DNA from: Microbulbifer sp. MKSA007
Lineage (GTDB): Bacteria; Pseudomonadota; Gammaproteobacteria; Pseudomonadales; Cellvibrionaceae
Assembly: GCA_032615215.1 (NCBI GenBank)
Contig: CP128433.1
Span: forward strand, 951,501-1,015,500
Length of the DNA stretch: 64,000 bases
Reading direction: 5' to 3'
The notes under the pieces are model-generated. The model saw only the letters and a list, made by a program, of their open reading frames with translations. It ran no database searches and was not told the DNA's origin. Positions 45,490 to 54,587 of the stretch are shown piece after piece; the first letter of the stretch is position 1; every line of letters starts with the position of its first letter. Made by a program: the position numbers and the translations under genes.

Positions 45490-46335
45490 ATGCCAATGGC
45501 TTTAACGATTAGAAAACTAGCGATCGCCGCAGCAGTAATGACTGCGGCATCGCCGGTATTTTCCCAGGCCCCGATTGTAGACCTGTCTTCTAAGAGCCAG
45601 GACCAGTCGACCATTACTTATACCGATGAAGTGGAAAGCAGTGCTCCGACACAGCTCGCCCGCGCCGGTATGTCACCACCCCGAGCCCAGGGCAACCCCC
45701 AGGCCGAAGCCTACTATCAAATGCAGGTTTTGCAGCAGGAAGTGCGGGAGTTGCGTGGCACAGTTGAAGAGTTGCGCCATGAGATCAAGCGTCTCAAACA
45801 GCAGCGCACCGAAGATTATATGGATCTGGACCGGCGTATTGCGCGCCTGAGTGGTACAGAGCCAGCGGCTCAGCCGCCGTCTACCGCTGAAGGCGGTGCT
45901 TCGTCCATGCAAGGGCAGGGGGGCTCAGCAATGCCGCCTAAACCCCAGGGCCCGAAAGACGGCAAGAGCGAGCGCGACCGCTACCAGGCCAGCTTTGGCT
46001 TGGCCCGCAATGGCGATTACGGCGGCGCCAGTGAAGAGTTCAAAAGCCTGTTGCAGGACTTCCCCAATGGTCAGTACGCCCCGAATGCGAATTACTGGCT
46101 AGGTGAGATTGCACTGGTTCAAGGCAACCTGGAAGAGGCTCGGGAGTGGTTCGTAGCCCTCCTCGACGGTTACCCGAATTCCAGTAAAGTCTGGGATGGC
46201 CGCTACAAGCTGGGTACTGTTTATCACCAGCTGGGCGACCAGCAAAAAGCCCGCAACCTGCTGGAGCAGGTGGCAGCCAGTGATGCCAGAGCATCGAACC
46301 TGGCGAAGAAGTATCTGCAGGAGAACTTCCAGTAG
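45490..46335 (+). CDS. cpoB: Cell division coordinator CpoB (YbgF)
   Basis: 281 residues. Signal peptide about 1-26 (ending PVFSQA), a coiled-coil (about 75-122; EVRELRGTVEELRHEIKRLK in part), a Gly/Ser/Pro linker, and three TPR-like units (about 160-281; NYWLGEIALVQGNLEEARE). Coordinates peptidoglycan synthesis with Tol-Pal. 12 bases after pal. Confidence 0.95.
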   Translation: MPMALTIRKLAIAAAVMTAASPVFSQAPIVDLSSKSQDQSTITYTDEVESSAPTQLARAGMSPPRAQGNPQAEAYYQMQVLQQEVRELRGTVEELRHEIKRLKQQRTEDYMDLDRRIARLSGTEPAAQPPSTAEGGASSMQGQGGSAMPPKPQGPKDGKSERDRYQASFGLARNGDYGGASEEFKSLLQDFPNGQYAPNANYWLGEIALVQGNLEEAREWFVALLDGYPNSSKVWDGRYKLGTVYHQLGDQQKARNLLEQVAASDARASNLAKKYLQENFQ

Positions 46336-46395
46336 CCTTCAGCCGCTACTGACTGCCATCGCTGGTTTTTTGAGCAGAAAAAGCCTATGATCCCG

Positions 46396-46428
46396 CGCCC
46401 GGGTGGCATGTGCCACTCGGGCGTTTTT
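46396..46428 (+). terminator. Rho-independent terminator after the tol-pal-cpoB operon
   Basis: CGCCCGGGTGGCA and TGCCACTCGGGCG pair over 13 bases with one mismatch, then TTTTTGTG. It lies 60 bases after cpoB and 13 bases before queE, separating the two units. Confidence 0.85.
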
Positions 46429-46441
46429 GTGTTGGGTGTGT

Positions 46442-47101
46442 ATGACCGATCTTTCCAAAGAATCACTCAGAATCAGTGAAATTTTCTACTCCCTCCAAGG
46501 AGAGGCGCGAGAAAGTGGCCTTCCTACGGTGTTTGTACGCCTGACGGGCTGCCCGTTACGCTGTACCTATTGCGACTCCGAGTACGCCTTTTACGGTGGC
46601 GAGCGCATGACGCTGGAGCAGATTTTGCAGCAGGTGCAAAGCCATCCCGCTCGCCATGTGTGCGTTACCGGTGGTGAGCCCCTCGCCCAGCCCAATTGTT
46701 TTCCCCTGATGAAGGCGCTTTGCGATGCGGGCTATGCGGTGTCCCTCGAGACCAGTGGCGCTATGCCTGTGGATAAAGTGGATGAGCGGGTATCGAGAGT
46801 GGTCGACCTGAAAACGCCGGCCTCTGGGGAGCAGCACCGCAATCGTATGGAGAATATGCAAGTACTCACTCGCCAGGACCAGATCAAGTTTGTGATCTGT
46901 GATCGCGGGGATTACGACTGGGCTCGATTTACCCTGGATCAGTACCGCATACCTGAGCGGGTTGGGGAGGTACTTTTCTCCCCCAGTTACGAGCAGCTGC
47001 AGCCGCGCCAGCTAGCTGAATGGATACTGGAAGATGGGTTACCGGTGCGTATGCAGATGCAAATGCACAAGCTGTTGTGGGGCGACATCCCAGGGGTTTA
47101 A
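46442..47101 (+). CDS. queE: 7-carboxy-7-deazaguanine synthase QueE
   Basis: 219 residues. Radical-SAM enzyme with the Fe-S site TGCPLRCTYCDSEYAF and VCVTGGEPLAQP. It starts MTDLSKESLRISEIFYSLQGEA, so the ATG at 46442 is the true start; the frame extends upstream into the terminator. It makes the 7-deazaguanine core for queuosine in tRNA. 35 bases before queC. Confidence 0.95.
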   Translation: MTDLSKESLRISEIFYSLQGEARESGLPTVFVRLTGCPLRCTYCDSEYAFYGGERMTLEQILQQVQSHPARHVCVTGGEPLAQPNCFPLMKALCDAGYAVSLETSGAMPVDKVDERVSRVVDLKTPASGEQHRNRMENMQVLTRQDQIKFVICDRGDYDWARFTLDQYRIPERVGEVLFSPSYEQLQPRQLAEWILEDGLPVRMQMQMHKLLWGDIPGV

Positions 47102-47136
47102 AGCGCCGCTGTGCCACATCAAGAAAAGAGGAAAAA

Positions 47137-47814
47137 ATGACAGCAAAGAAAGCAGTAATCTTGCTATCCGGTGGCCTGGACTCAGCCACCGTACTGGCCA
47201 TGGCTCGGGCTGAGGGCTACGAGTGCTACGCCCTGGGCTTTGATTATGGCCAGCGTCACGAGGCAGAACTATTGGCTGCGCAGAAGGTGGCGAAGGACTT
47301 GGGGGCCGTTGAGCACAAGGTGGTTAAGCTCGACCTGCGCTCAATCGGCGGATCGGCGCTGACCGATGACTCTATCGAAGTACCCGAAGAGGAAACCTCC
47401 GGTATTCCGGTGACCTATGTGCCGGCGCGAAACACGGTGTTCCTGTCTATTGCCCTGGGCTGGGCAGAGGTGCTGGGCGCCCAGGATATTTTCGTGGGTG
47501 TGAACGCCGTGGACTACTCCGGCTATCCGGATTGCCGCCCGGAATATATTGAGGCCTACGAGAAGATGGCCAATCTGGCTACCAGGGCCGGTGTCGAGGG
47601 CAACAAGCTGTCTATACGTGCGCCGCTGATGGACATGAGCAAGGCGGATATTGTTACTGAAGGGACCCGCTTAGGGGTGGACTACAGTTTAACTGTGTCC
47701 TGCTACCAAGCCTTGCCAGATGGCGCTGCCTGCCGTCGCTGCGACAGTTGCCGCCTGAGGGCTGCTGGCTTCACAGAGGCCGGCCTGGAGGACCCCACGG
47801 TCTACGCACCTTAA
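47137..47814 (+). CDS. queC: 7-cyano-7-deazaguanine synthase QueC
   Basis: 225 residues. PP-loop ATPase motif LLSGGLDSATVLAM at the start, and zinc-binding cysteines at the end (SCYQ ... CRRCDSCRLR). Converts 7-carboxy-7-deazaguanine to preQ0. ATG at 47137 has AAGAGGA upstream; the longer frame overlaps queE. Confidence 0.96.
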   Translation: MTAKKAVILLSGGLDSATVLAMARAEGYECYALGFDYGQRHEAELLAAQKVAKDLGAVEHKVVKLDLRSIGGSALTDDSIEVPEEETSGIPVTYVPARNTVFLSIALGWAEVLGAQDIFVGVNAVDYSGYPDCRPEYIEAYEKMANLATRAGVEGNKLSIRAPLMDMSKADIVTEGTRLGVDYSLTVSCYQALPDGAACRRCDSCRLRAAGFTEAGLEDPTVYAP

Positions 47815-47842
47815 TTGGCCGTTGGCGCCAATTTTTTGAACA

Positions 47843-47890
47843 AATACCTAACTCCTTAAATTTGTTAGATTTTTTTTCGAGTTAGGTATT
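47843..47890. repeat. 12-bp perfect inverted repeat between queC and the tRNA genes
   Basis: AATACCTAACTC (47843-47854) and GAGTTAGGTATT (47879-47890) with a 24-base AT-rich loop containing eight T. It may be a terminator for queC or an operator for the tRNA promoter. Confidence 0.55.
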
Positions 47891-47946
47891 GTCTTTTCGA
47901 AATAGATCCGTAAGATACGCAGCTCCTCACAACGAGGCATCGAAAA

Positions 47947-48022
47947 GGGTCGTTAGCTCAGTCGGTAGAGCAGTTGGCTTTTAACCAATTGGTCGCTGGT
48001 TCGAATCCAGCACGACCCACCA
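47947..48022 (+). tRNA. tRNA-Lys (anticodon TTT)
   Basis: 76 bases with encoded CCA. The acceptor stem GGGTCGT pairs with ACGACCC; anticodon loop CTTTTAA; T loop GGTTCGAATCC. Identity: Lys(UUU). Confidence 0.97.
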
Positions 48023-48127
48023 TTTTCGACAGGGATGCCCAAGGCAACCCACCCAGTTTTTACACTTCTGCGCGAAGGTGAAAACAACCCAAGTTGGACC
48101 ATTACCAAGTTAGTCCAACCATCCTGG

Positions 48128-48203
48128 GGGTCGTTAGCTCAGTTGGTAGAGCAGTTGGCTTTTAACCAATTGGTCGCTGGTTCGAATCCAGCACGACCCA
48201 CCA
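48128..48203 (+). tRNA. tRNA-Lys (anticodon TTT), second copy
   Basis: Same length, anticodon and CCA end as the copy 105 bases upstream, from which it differs by one base in the D-loop region (CAGTTGG instead of CAGTCGG). Likely co-transcribed with it; the spacer contains a GTTGGAC/GTCCAAC pair (48093-48119). Confidence 0.97.
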
Positions 48204-48791
48204 CTTCTCCTTTTTTCCCACTATCAATTAACCAGTTTCTCTGTATTACCATCGTACACGTGGGCTAGTTTCAGACTTTCTATTACCGTGCTTATTTGCT
48301 GTGTTAATCAGCTCCTTTCGTTTTCGATTCTGAATGGTGGATATTACATGTATGGTGATCTATCAGAGTTTTCCGCATCGTAAAGGCTCGCCGACTGTGC
48401 AGATGTGCTCGCCAGGGTGTGCTTTAAGTTGTGTGTGCTTAACCCTGGACTCAATAGCCGCTATTTACTTTAGAGGGCCTTATGTTGGTCTTGGCGGCGG
48501 CTTTTGCCGAGTTAGAGAGTCTCGCCAGATCGGCAATGAACACGATTTAGTGCTCGTTGGTGTCAAGGTTGCATGTGGAAAATAAGCTGTTGTAGAAACT
48601 TTTAGCTAAGATAAAAGTCAGTTCGAGACAGTAAAAACATCTTTATCGATAATTGTGGTTAACACTTGAGCTTAAAAGGGGGCGTGTATAGCCTTTAGGT
48701 TATTCTGCCCTATAAGTCTCTCAGTCAAGGGTAGATCCTGGGCGCAGGGGCTGCTCTTGACCGAGAGTTTTGCCTGAGAAAAAGGCTAGTT
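48204..48791. other. Non-coding region after the tRNA-Lys pair
   Basis: About 590 bases. A frame of 83 codons (48334-48585) has unusual Cys/Gly content and no family resemblance and is not called. No further tRNA or strong hairpin seen. Confidence 0.45.
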
Positions 48792-50363
48792 CTAATTCGA
48801 GGCTTTAATGTAGCCAGACGCTTCCTGAGGGGGTAGGCTGGAACCAACCCTCCTAGCTCTTGGCTTTCTGCGTGCTAAATAAATAGCCAATCCAAAGCAG
48901 GACATTGCAACTAAGGCGAGTAATGTAATTACAATCAATATGTCACGCTTTTCAGCTCCTATTAATGGACGTAAAAAATTCCACTTGTGAAGCAGTGAGA
49001 ATGAAAGTGATTCCAACCGGTCAATCTTTCGATTTTGGTCAACTAAAATACCTGTTACTGGGTCAACAAAATACCTGCTATTGGCTGGGTCATTCAAGTC
49101 GACCTGCCAAACCGGTAACCGTTTATTGCGGAAGTCATAGTTTGGCCCAAAGTGTGTGACCAGCTTGATTTCATCAATTTTAATATTGTCGATTGTATTG
49201 CCATTAGACTGGATGAACTGTAGAGCTAGTTCTTTGGCCAAGTCCTGATCCTTAATCGACTCTTTCTCCCCCGTTTGAGCGTTGATTAAAGCTGATGATC
49301 TTTCCAGAGGCAGTCCGCCAAAGCGTGCTTTACGCTGTTGGTAATTGGACATTGACTCTTCAATCGGAACGCTAATTCCAAGTCGATAAAGTGGTTTTTT
49401 ATCGATGGACTGATTGAGCGAAATAGCATTTAAATGCGCTTTCTTAGGAATGCTACTCCCTATGCTATGCCGCCACTGAGCCATCTCGCTTTCCGCAACT
49501 GCAAAGCTTTCCAGTTGCACAGGTTCAAGCAGTCGCAAGCCTGAAATGGGTTGTATGTATTCTGCCTGTAATAAATGATAAAACCCGCTTGCTGACCAGC
49601 CAAGTAATGGCAGCCAAAGTAGGTAGCCGAGGCGGCGATGCCAGCGTCGATTAGACTTGGGAATTTTGCGGCTGGGGAGTGCAAAAATCAGATAGAGTCC
49701 CGTTGAAGCTATCACTACAAGCGTCAACATAAATAGTGCAACAGTGAGCACACGCCCATGGCCGGTAGTATCTAGCCAGCTCCAGGTATGTAGCGCTCTG
49801 AAAAACAGTTGCGTTTTGGCTTTAAAACTATTGTTTAAAGCAGCTAAGGCACCTGTTTCGGTGTAGATAAAAGCTTTGAGTAAATTATCGTCGGCGGCAA
49901 TGGTCACCTCATAAACTGGCAGCAGGCGATTAACTCGCGGGTAATCAGCGCTAAAGCTCTCCTTGAATTTAACATCAATAATATTTTCTTGTGGTAAGTC
50001 CAAGTAATGAGAGGTGAGCCACTTTGCTTGTGCTATATCATGATCAAACAACTCACTTCCAGTTTCAAGGTTGAAATAACGCCTTGGACTGTTATCAGCT
50101 TCTGTAATCTGCAGTAGATTACCCTCACTTGAAGGAACAACTTTAGCGATAGCCACCCTTTCAATAGGCAGCTTGTCAACAATTTTTTCAAGTTTATATA
50201 AGGTCTCTGCATTGGCTTGAAACGTGGGTGGCATTGTATTTTTGGCTTGCGGACCAAACCAAGCCATTATTGGATGGAATATTCCAGACAAAGACCAAGT
50301 TACAACGCCAAAAAAAGCTATCCAGGTTAGGAATCTGTGCCATCTAATGAATTGCAGTTTCAT
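48792..50363 (-). CDS. PepSY-domain membrane protein, iron-uptake type
   Basis: 523 residues. Four membrane helices at about 9-33, 200-225, 240-262 and 475-500. Two periplasmic regions between them have PepSY-like repeats (FNLETGSELFDH; YFVDPVTGILVDQNRKIDRLESL). HRRLGYLLWLPLLGWSASGFYHLL is typical of these PepSY-associated transporters that accompany TonB receptors and may reduce or import metal-siderophore complexes. ATG at 50363 with GAGG upstream. It lies 40 bases after the TonB receptor stop. Confidence 0.88.
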   Translation of the reverse strand: MKLQFIRWHRFLTWIAFFGVVTWSLSGIFHPIMAWFGPQAKNTMPPTFQANAETLYKLEKIVDKLPIERVAIAKVVPSSEGNLLQITEADNSPRRYFNLETGSELFDHDIAQAKWLTSHYLDLPQENIIDVKFKESFSADYPRVNRLLPVYEVTIAADDNLLKAFIYTETGALAALNNSFKAKTQLFFRALHTWSWLDTTGHGRVLTVALFMLTLVVIASTGLYLIFALPSRKIPKSNRRWHRRLGYLLWLPLLGWSASGFYHLLQAEYIQPISGLRLLEPVQLESFAVAESEMAQWRHSIGSSIPKKAHLNAISLNQSIDKKPLYRLGISVPIEESMSNYQQRKARFGGLPLERSSALINAQTGEKESIKDQDLAKELALQFIQSNGNTIDNIKIDEIKLVTHFGPNYDFRNKRLPVWQVDLNDPANSRYFVDPVTGILVDQNRKIDRLESLSFSLLHKWNFLRPLIGAEKRDILIVITLLALVAMSCFGLAIYLARRKPRARRVGSSLPPQEASGYIKASN

Positions 50364-50403
50364 CAAGCTACCTCGCTTATGTATTTCCTACTGTGAGGGG
50401 CTA

Positions 50404-52518
50404 TTAAAAGTTAGTGCTGACACCAACATAGAAGGCGCGACCTTGACCTGGAGTAAAAACTGAATTACTGGAAGCCATACTAAGATCTGATACTGTTGAC
50501 ACATTTGAGATATATTTTTCGTCGGTTAGGTTTTCCGCAGATGCAAATAAGTCGATCGCTTCGTTTATCGAGATACCGGCAATAATGCCAATTAATTCAT
50601 ATCCCGCAGTTCTTTCAGTGTTGGCGTAGTCAACGTAGGCTCCGTTGGCAATATGTCGCAAGTTAATGCCTGCATACCACCTGCCATTGCTCGAGTATTT
50701 CAATTCGCTGGCGTAGATTGATTGAGGTATTCCAGGTAACTTGTTATCCCCTCTATCCGGATCATTATCAAAGCTAAAGTCGTTATAGTTATAGATGTTC
50801 CGCCAGAGAATATTCTTATTTATTTGTATATCGAGACCAAGCTCGACACCTTTGTGTAGTGTGTTACCTCTTGCGTTTTCTGTACTTGTTGTTTCGCCGC
50901 TAAACCCGGACTGCCCAACGTCTACAAATTCGTTGCTAATTTCACTGTGATAAATAGATGCGTCCCAGCTTACAATACCTTTCTGCCCGCGAGAGCCAAC
51001 CTCAAAAGTCAATGACTCTTGTGCATCAAGAATTGTAAATGGATCCGCTCCACCCGAAGTTAGATCAGTTATTCCTGGTGGCTCATAACCTTCACTCACA
51101 TTAGCGTATAGCTGATTTTCATCTTGTAGGGTATAAATAACACCAAGACGCCCATTGAATTTTTCGAAGCTCAACTTACCGGTGTCATCTTTCGGTCCAC
51201 CCGTATCCTGAGCGGGGTCAGAGTTAAAGATATTTTTGTTTTCTCTGATGCTACTAATATATTGAGCTCCTGCGATTAGGTTAAGTGACTCGCTTGGGGA
51301 AAAGTCTAGCTGTCCATAGATGACAGTATTCGTCGCATTCCGATCATCTTTACTTGATAAATCCCCCTTCTCGGCAGTTGGTGTTGGGCTAAAAGGGCCC
51401 TCAGAGTACGCAAACAGTTCTGACTCATTGTTACTTTCAGCATGGGTTATACCTATAACCCAGGAAATATCAGTGATATCCAGTTGGAAATCACCAGTAA
51501 TATCAGTAGATATACCAAACTCCATTCCGCTTTGCTCAATGATGCCGGCATATGGTGTTATAGCGTGATCCAAATATCTTGATGCTAGCCAAGCCCCGGC
51601 TTCAATAGTGAGCGAATCCAGTGCAAAAACTGTTCGATTTGATAAGCGAAATACATCAAGGTTTCGATCCATATCGCGTTCAATATTTGATTCTGGCGAC
51701 ATGTCAGGATTGCTTAGTGCTTGGTCGTGTGTCAAAGAGCCAGCCAGCTCAAAATTGTCTTGCAATGCGGTTAGGAAAAAGCGAGTTTCTAAGTTGTCAC
51801 TAAATTTGTAGCCAACATTACCAAAGCTATAAATACTGTCGACTTCGGAATGTTCTCTAAATCCACTACTATTTAGTTTGGTTACCGCACCATAATAATC
51901 AAAAGCGTCAATTCTTCCTTTAGTGTTAATACTGGTTCGGTATGTATCGAATGATCCGCCTTCCAACCTTATATTACTACCAGTTTTTGACGTAGCTCCC
52001 GTCGGTGTTACCACATTGATTGCACCTCCCAGTGAAGCTGCACCATAGCGAAGGCCGTTTGATCCTTTATAGATCTCGATATAGTCAATAGATAGTGGGT
52101 CTATTTCTTGATACTCGGTGCTGCCACTAGCACGTGAAATCGGTACTCCATCACGCAATACAGTAATTCCTCGGCGCTCATAAGTAGCATTCGCAGCGGA
52201 TCCCCGAATAGAAATTCGGTTATCACGCTGTGCTGAAGTGTCTGCGAAGACACCGGGTGTGAACTTCAGCGCGTCACCAATACTCTGCGTAAACTCAACT
52301 AAATAGTCTTCGGCACGAACCAAGTCAACTCCCCCTGGAACACGCTGAAGGTTATGAATTGCTTCACTTGCAGAGTGTGCAGATAGAGAATTGTCGATAT
52401 CAGCTGTAACTACAATCTCCTCAATTGACTGGGAATGATGATCTTGGCCTTTAGCATGAGGCGCGCTACTGATAGCAATAAGTGTTAAGGAGATGAGCAG
52501 CTTTCGAGTAATTTTCAT
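50404..52518 (-). CDS. TonB-dependent outer-membrane receptor
   Basis: 704 residues. Signal peptide about 1-23, TonB-box-like IEEIVVTADI, plug domain (about 50-165; SIRGSAANATYERRGI, YIEIYKGSNGLRYGAASLGGAINVV), and a 22-strand-type barrel ending with Phe (GVSTNF). ATG at 52518 has AGGA upstream. The frame remains open upstream, adding residues not typical of a signal. The substrate is probably a metal chelate, judged from the neighbours: a His-rich DUF2946 protein upstream and a PepSY protein downstream. Confidence 0.92.
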   Translation of the reverse strand: MKITRKLLISLTLIAISSAPHAKGQDHHSQSIEEIVVTADIDNSLSAHSASEAIHNLQRVPGGVDLVRAEDYLVEFTQSIGDALKFTPGVFADTSAQRDNRISIRGSAANATYERRGITVLRDGVPISRASGSTEYQEIDPLSIDYIEIYKGSNGLRYGAASLGGAINVVTPTGATSKTGSNIRLEGGSFDTYRTSINTKGRIDAFDYYGAVTKLNSSGFREHSEVDSIYSFGNVGYKFSDNLETRFFLTALQDNFELAGSLTHDQALSNPDMSPESNIERDMDRNLDVFRLSNRTVFALDSLTIEAGAWLASRYLDHAITPYAGIIEQSGMEFGISTDITGDFQLDITDISWVIGITHAESNNESELFAYSEGPFSPTPTAEKGDLSSKDDRNATNTVIYGQLDFSPSESLNLIAGAQYISSIRENKNIFNSDPAQDTGGPKDDTGKLSFEKFNGRLGVIYTLQDENQLYANVSEGYEPPGITDLTSGGADPFTILDAQESLTFEVGSRGQKGIVSWDASIYHSEISNEFVDVGQSGFSGETTSTENARGNTLHKGVELGLDIQINKNILWRNIYNYNDFSFDNDPDRGDNKLPGIPQSIYASELKYSSNGRWYAGINLRHIANGAYVDYANTERTAGYELIGIIAGISINEAIDLFASAENLTDEKYISNVSTVSDLSMASSNSVFTPGQGRAFYVGVSTNF

Positions 52519-52538
52519 GTATAGGTATCCTGTCGGTA

Positions 52539-52550
52539 CGCTATATAGCG
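52539..52550. promoter_or_regulatory. Perfect 12-bp palindrome before the TonB receptor
   Basis: CGCTATATAGCG lies 20 bases before the receptor start. Flanked by CGGTA and CGCCG, it could be a metal-regulator operator overlapping the promoter. Not a recognisable Fur box. Confidence 0.4.
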
Positions 52551-52611
52551 CGCCGAAAAAATAATTTAGATGCTGTAACGCAGACGATATAACGGCAGGC
52601 ACAGGTGCTCT

Positions 52612-52631
52612 GATACTAGATTGGTAGTATC
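52612..52631. promoter_or_regulatory. 7-bp inverted repeat in the same leader
   Basis: GATACTA and TAGTATC with a 6-base spacer, between the DUF2946 and receptor genes. Possible operator. Confidence 0.4.
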
Positions 52632-52722
52632 TACGAGCATACTGATTTGCTTATATCAAATGCCTTACTGGCTCCATCATTGAGGCAGGCGTAAACGAGC
52701 CCAAAAGATGAAGAGCAAAGAT

Positions 52723-53262
52723 TTAAATTGTGGATAAAGAGGCTGAGAAGGGAGGAGCGCGCTGCTGCTGTTTGCGATGTAGGCTGGCGATTACTTCCTC
52801 AGCCAAGTGTCGCTGCTGGATATAGCGTGTTTTTGACAGGCTAGATAGATAAGGGGTAGATAAAAATGTTACTTCGGAACTTGGCTTTGCAATACCAAAC
52901 TTGCAGTCCGACTGCCAATTACCTTCGGTATGGTGATCATGATCTGTACTTTCAGCAACTTTATCAGCTGACATGCTCGCCATCTCATGGTGTATATGTT
53001 GATGATGGGAGTGGTGATTTTGCTCGCTCTTTGTACCGCTGCTTAATGGCTTTTGATTATGCCCCTGATGAATAATCGCCATTACTTCTGGTGAGACGCC
53101 ACGAGGACAGAGTTTGATAACTGTGCCATCAGTAGCGATCGAGGCTGGCATGTACCCAGTGGGAATCAATGCTTGTACCAAAAATAAAAACAACGCTATA
53201 CGAGGCAGCAGGTTTCGTGCGCCTCGTGATTGTTTGGTTTTGGTAAAGTAGCAGATTGACAA
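52723..53262 (-). CDS. DUF2946-family His-rich exported protein
   Basis: 179 residues. A hydrophobic N-terminal segment (about 20-38) ends in QALIPTGYMPASI, the motif of DUF2946, after which the protein is probably outside the cytoplasm. A His/Ser-rich stretch (NHHSHHQHIHHEM, DHDHHTEG) at about 90-125 suggests metal binding (copper, zinc or cobalt). First gene of a leftward set with the TonB receptor and PepSY protein. Confidence 0.8.
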   Translation of the reverse strand: MSICYFTKTKQSRGARNLLPRIALFLFLVQALIPTGYMPASIATDGTVIKLCPRGVSPEVMAIIHQGHNQKPLSSGTKSEQNHHSHHQHIHHEMASMSADKVAESTDHDHHTEGNWQSDCKFGIAKPSSEVTFLSTPYLSSLSKTRYIQQRHLAEEVIASLHRKQQQRAPPFSASLSTI

Positions 53263-54116
53263 AGCTGGTACTTGCGAAGTGACAATTTGAGGCGCATTCT
53301 GCTCTACTTATTGAGAGTTATCAAGGGCTGGGAGTTGCTTTCTATGGTGAAAATGCAATTGCCGTTGGCAACCTCGATCTCTAGTAAAAAAATCTGCTGA
53401 TAGGTTTGGCGTGATTCTGCTGGATGATTTTTGGTGGCTGGTTACCCAATTCCACATTCGTATATTGTTCTTGGCAGACAAAATATTTTCATACTAATTG
53501 ATATTGGAGGAGTCGATTTTTAGTGGCAGTAAATAGAGGCTTGTCGAACCTGTTTTGGATAGAGTGGTGAGTCGTTATGCAAAGTTATGGTTGGTTTAGT
53601 GAGATATCTCCAAAACAAGGCTAGTATAAGCTTTATATCTCGACTTTTAATCGGTTGCTCAAGGTATGAAGCCAAGTGCGACCAAAAATTCCTTTCTTAT
53701 AGTTCTCAATGTCTGGTTTTCTTGGTTCTTCCCTGAATGCACTAAACCTGCCACTTCTATTCTTTGTAAAACTTTATACCTAGTTATTGGGTGCTTTATT
53801 CCCATAGATGGCTTAGATTATATTGGTAGCATTGAATGAGCCATCGACTTGTCTTCTGACGCATTGGTAGGAATTTGAAGCCAGTTAATGCTATGAATCT
53901 AGTTTCAGAGAAATAAGGCTGCAGTCTTTGGTGTTGCTACCTCCTCAAGCATTTCGTGCCACCAATTATGGTGGATACTGCTTGCCTTGATGTTGCGGAT
54001 TTGGTTTCTAAGTAGTGCGGTTCGATCTGTGTAGGTAAAGGAGTTGGTTTTTGTAAGAGATATTTATAATTGTCGGCCCGAGTTTTTCTCTATAGCAGCA
54101 GACGGTCGATTCTACT
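53263..54116. other. Long non-coding region before the curlin-repeat genes
   Basis: About 850 AT-rich bases with no credible gene on either strand. The last 70 bases may be the decayed start of the first curlin gene: AAAGGAG at 54036-54042 is followed in the same frame by KRLFIIVGPSFSL and a TAG (54093-54095) just before QQTVDSTLL. Confidence 0.4.
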
Positions 54117-54587
54117 TTGCTGGCCACACAAATTGGCCAAATGAATCAAATGGACGTTAATCAAAACTTAGGCGTCAGCTCAAGTTTGATGGTTGGTGCT
54201 CAGGATGGCATAGGAAATGTCGCAGCCCTGGATCAGCTAGGTTCGGTTAGCTTTCTTGTGATGGAGCTGTTGCAAATGGGTAATGACAAGATGGCACTCC
54301 TGGAACAGGAGTTTACGGTTAAAAATTCAACTATGATTGTCAACCAGTTTGGTGATATGAATATGTCTACGCTGGATCAAGGAAATGCCTTCTTCACCAG
54401 CGCTACAGTGTTGCAAACCGGCGACTCCAACGATGTAATTATTTATCAGAACAATATCACTACGGGTGTTGCCACAATATCCCAAACGGGTACATTGAAT
54501 GTGTATGTTACCTCTCAAGCGGGTAACGCCGAGACGGCAATAGCGACACAGTCTGGGGTAAGTAATACCGGCACAATTTTACAGTAG
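54117..54587 (+). CDS. Curlin-repeat protein lacking a signal peptide, possible pseudogene
   Basis: 156 residues from a TTG (or from the next in-frame ATG) with about seven copies of the curlin pattern Q-x-G-x-x-N-x5-Q (ATQIGQMNQMDVNQ, VNQFGDMNMSTLDQ, ATQSGVSNTGTILQ) at 22-24-residue spacing. It ends exactly on a repeat Gln, like its two neighbours. It lacks a signal peptide. An in-frame TAG sits 21 bases upstream (54093-54095), and before it lies a possible mutated signal sequence. I suspect a formerly exported protein that lost its start. Confidence 0.6.
   Translation: MLATQIGQMNQMDVNQNLGVSSSLMVGAQDGIGNVAALDQLGSVSFLVMELLQMGNDKMALLEQEFTVKNSTMIVNQFGDMNMSTLDQGNAFFTSATVLQTGDSNDVIIYQNNITTGVATISQTGTLNVYVTSQAGNAETAIATQSGVSNTGTILQ

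Noticed and set aside
48334..48585. 83-codon frame after the tRNA-Lys genes
   Set aside because: Cys-rich, no recognisable features, no ribosome-binding site.
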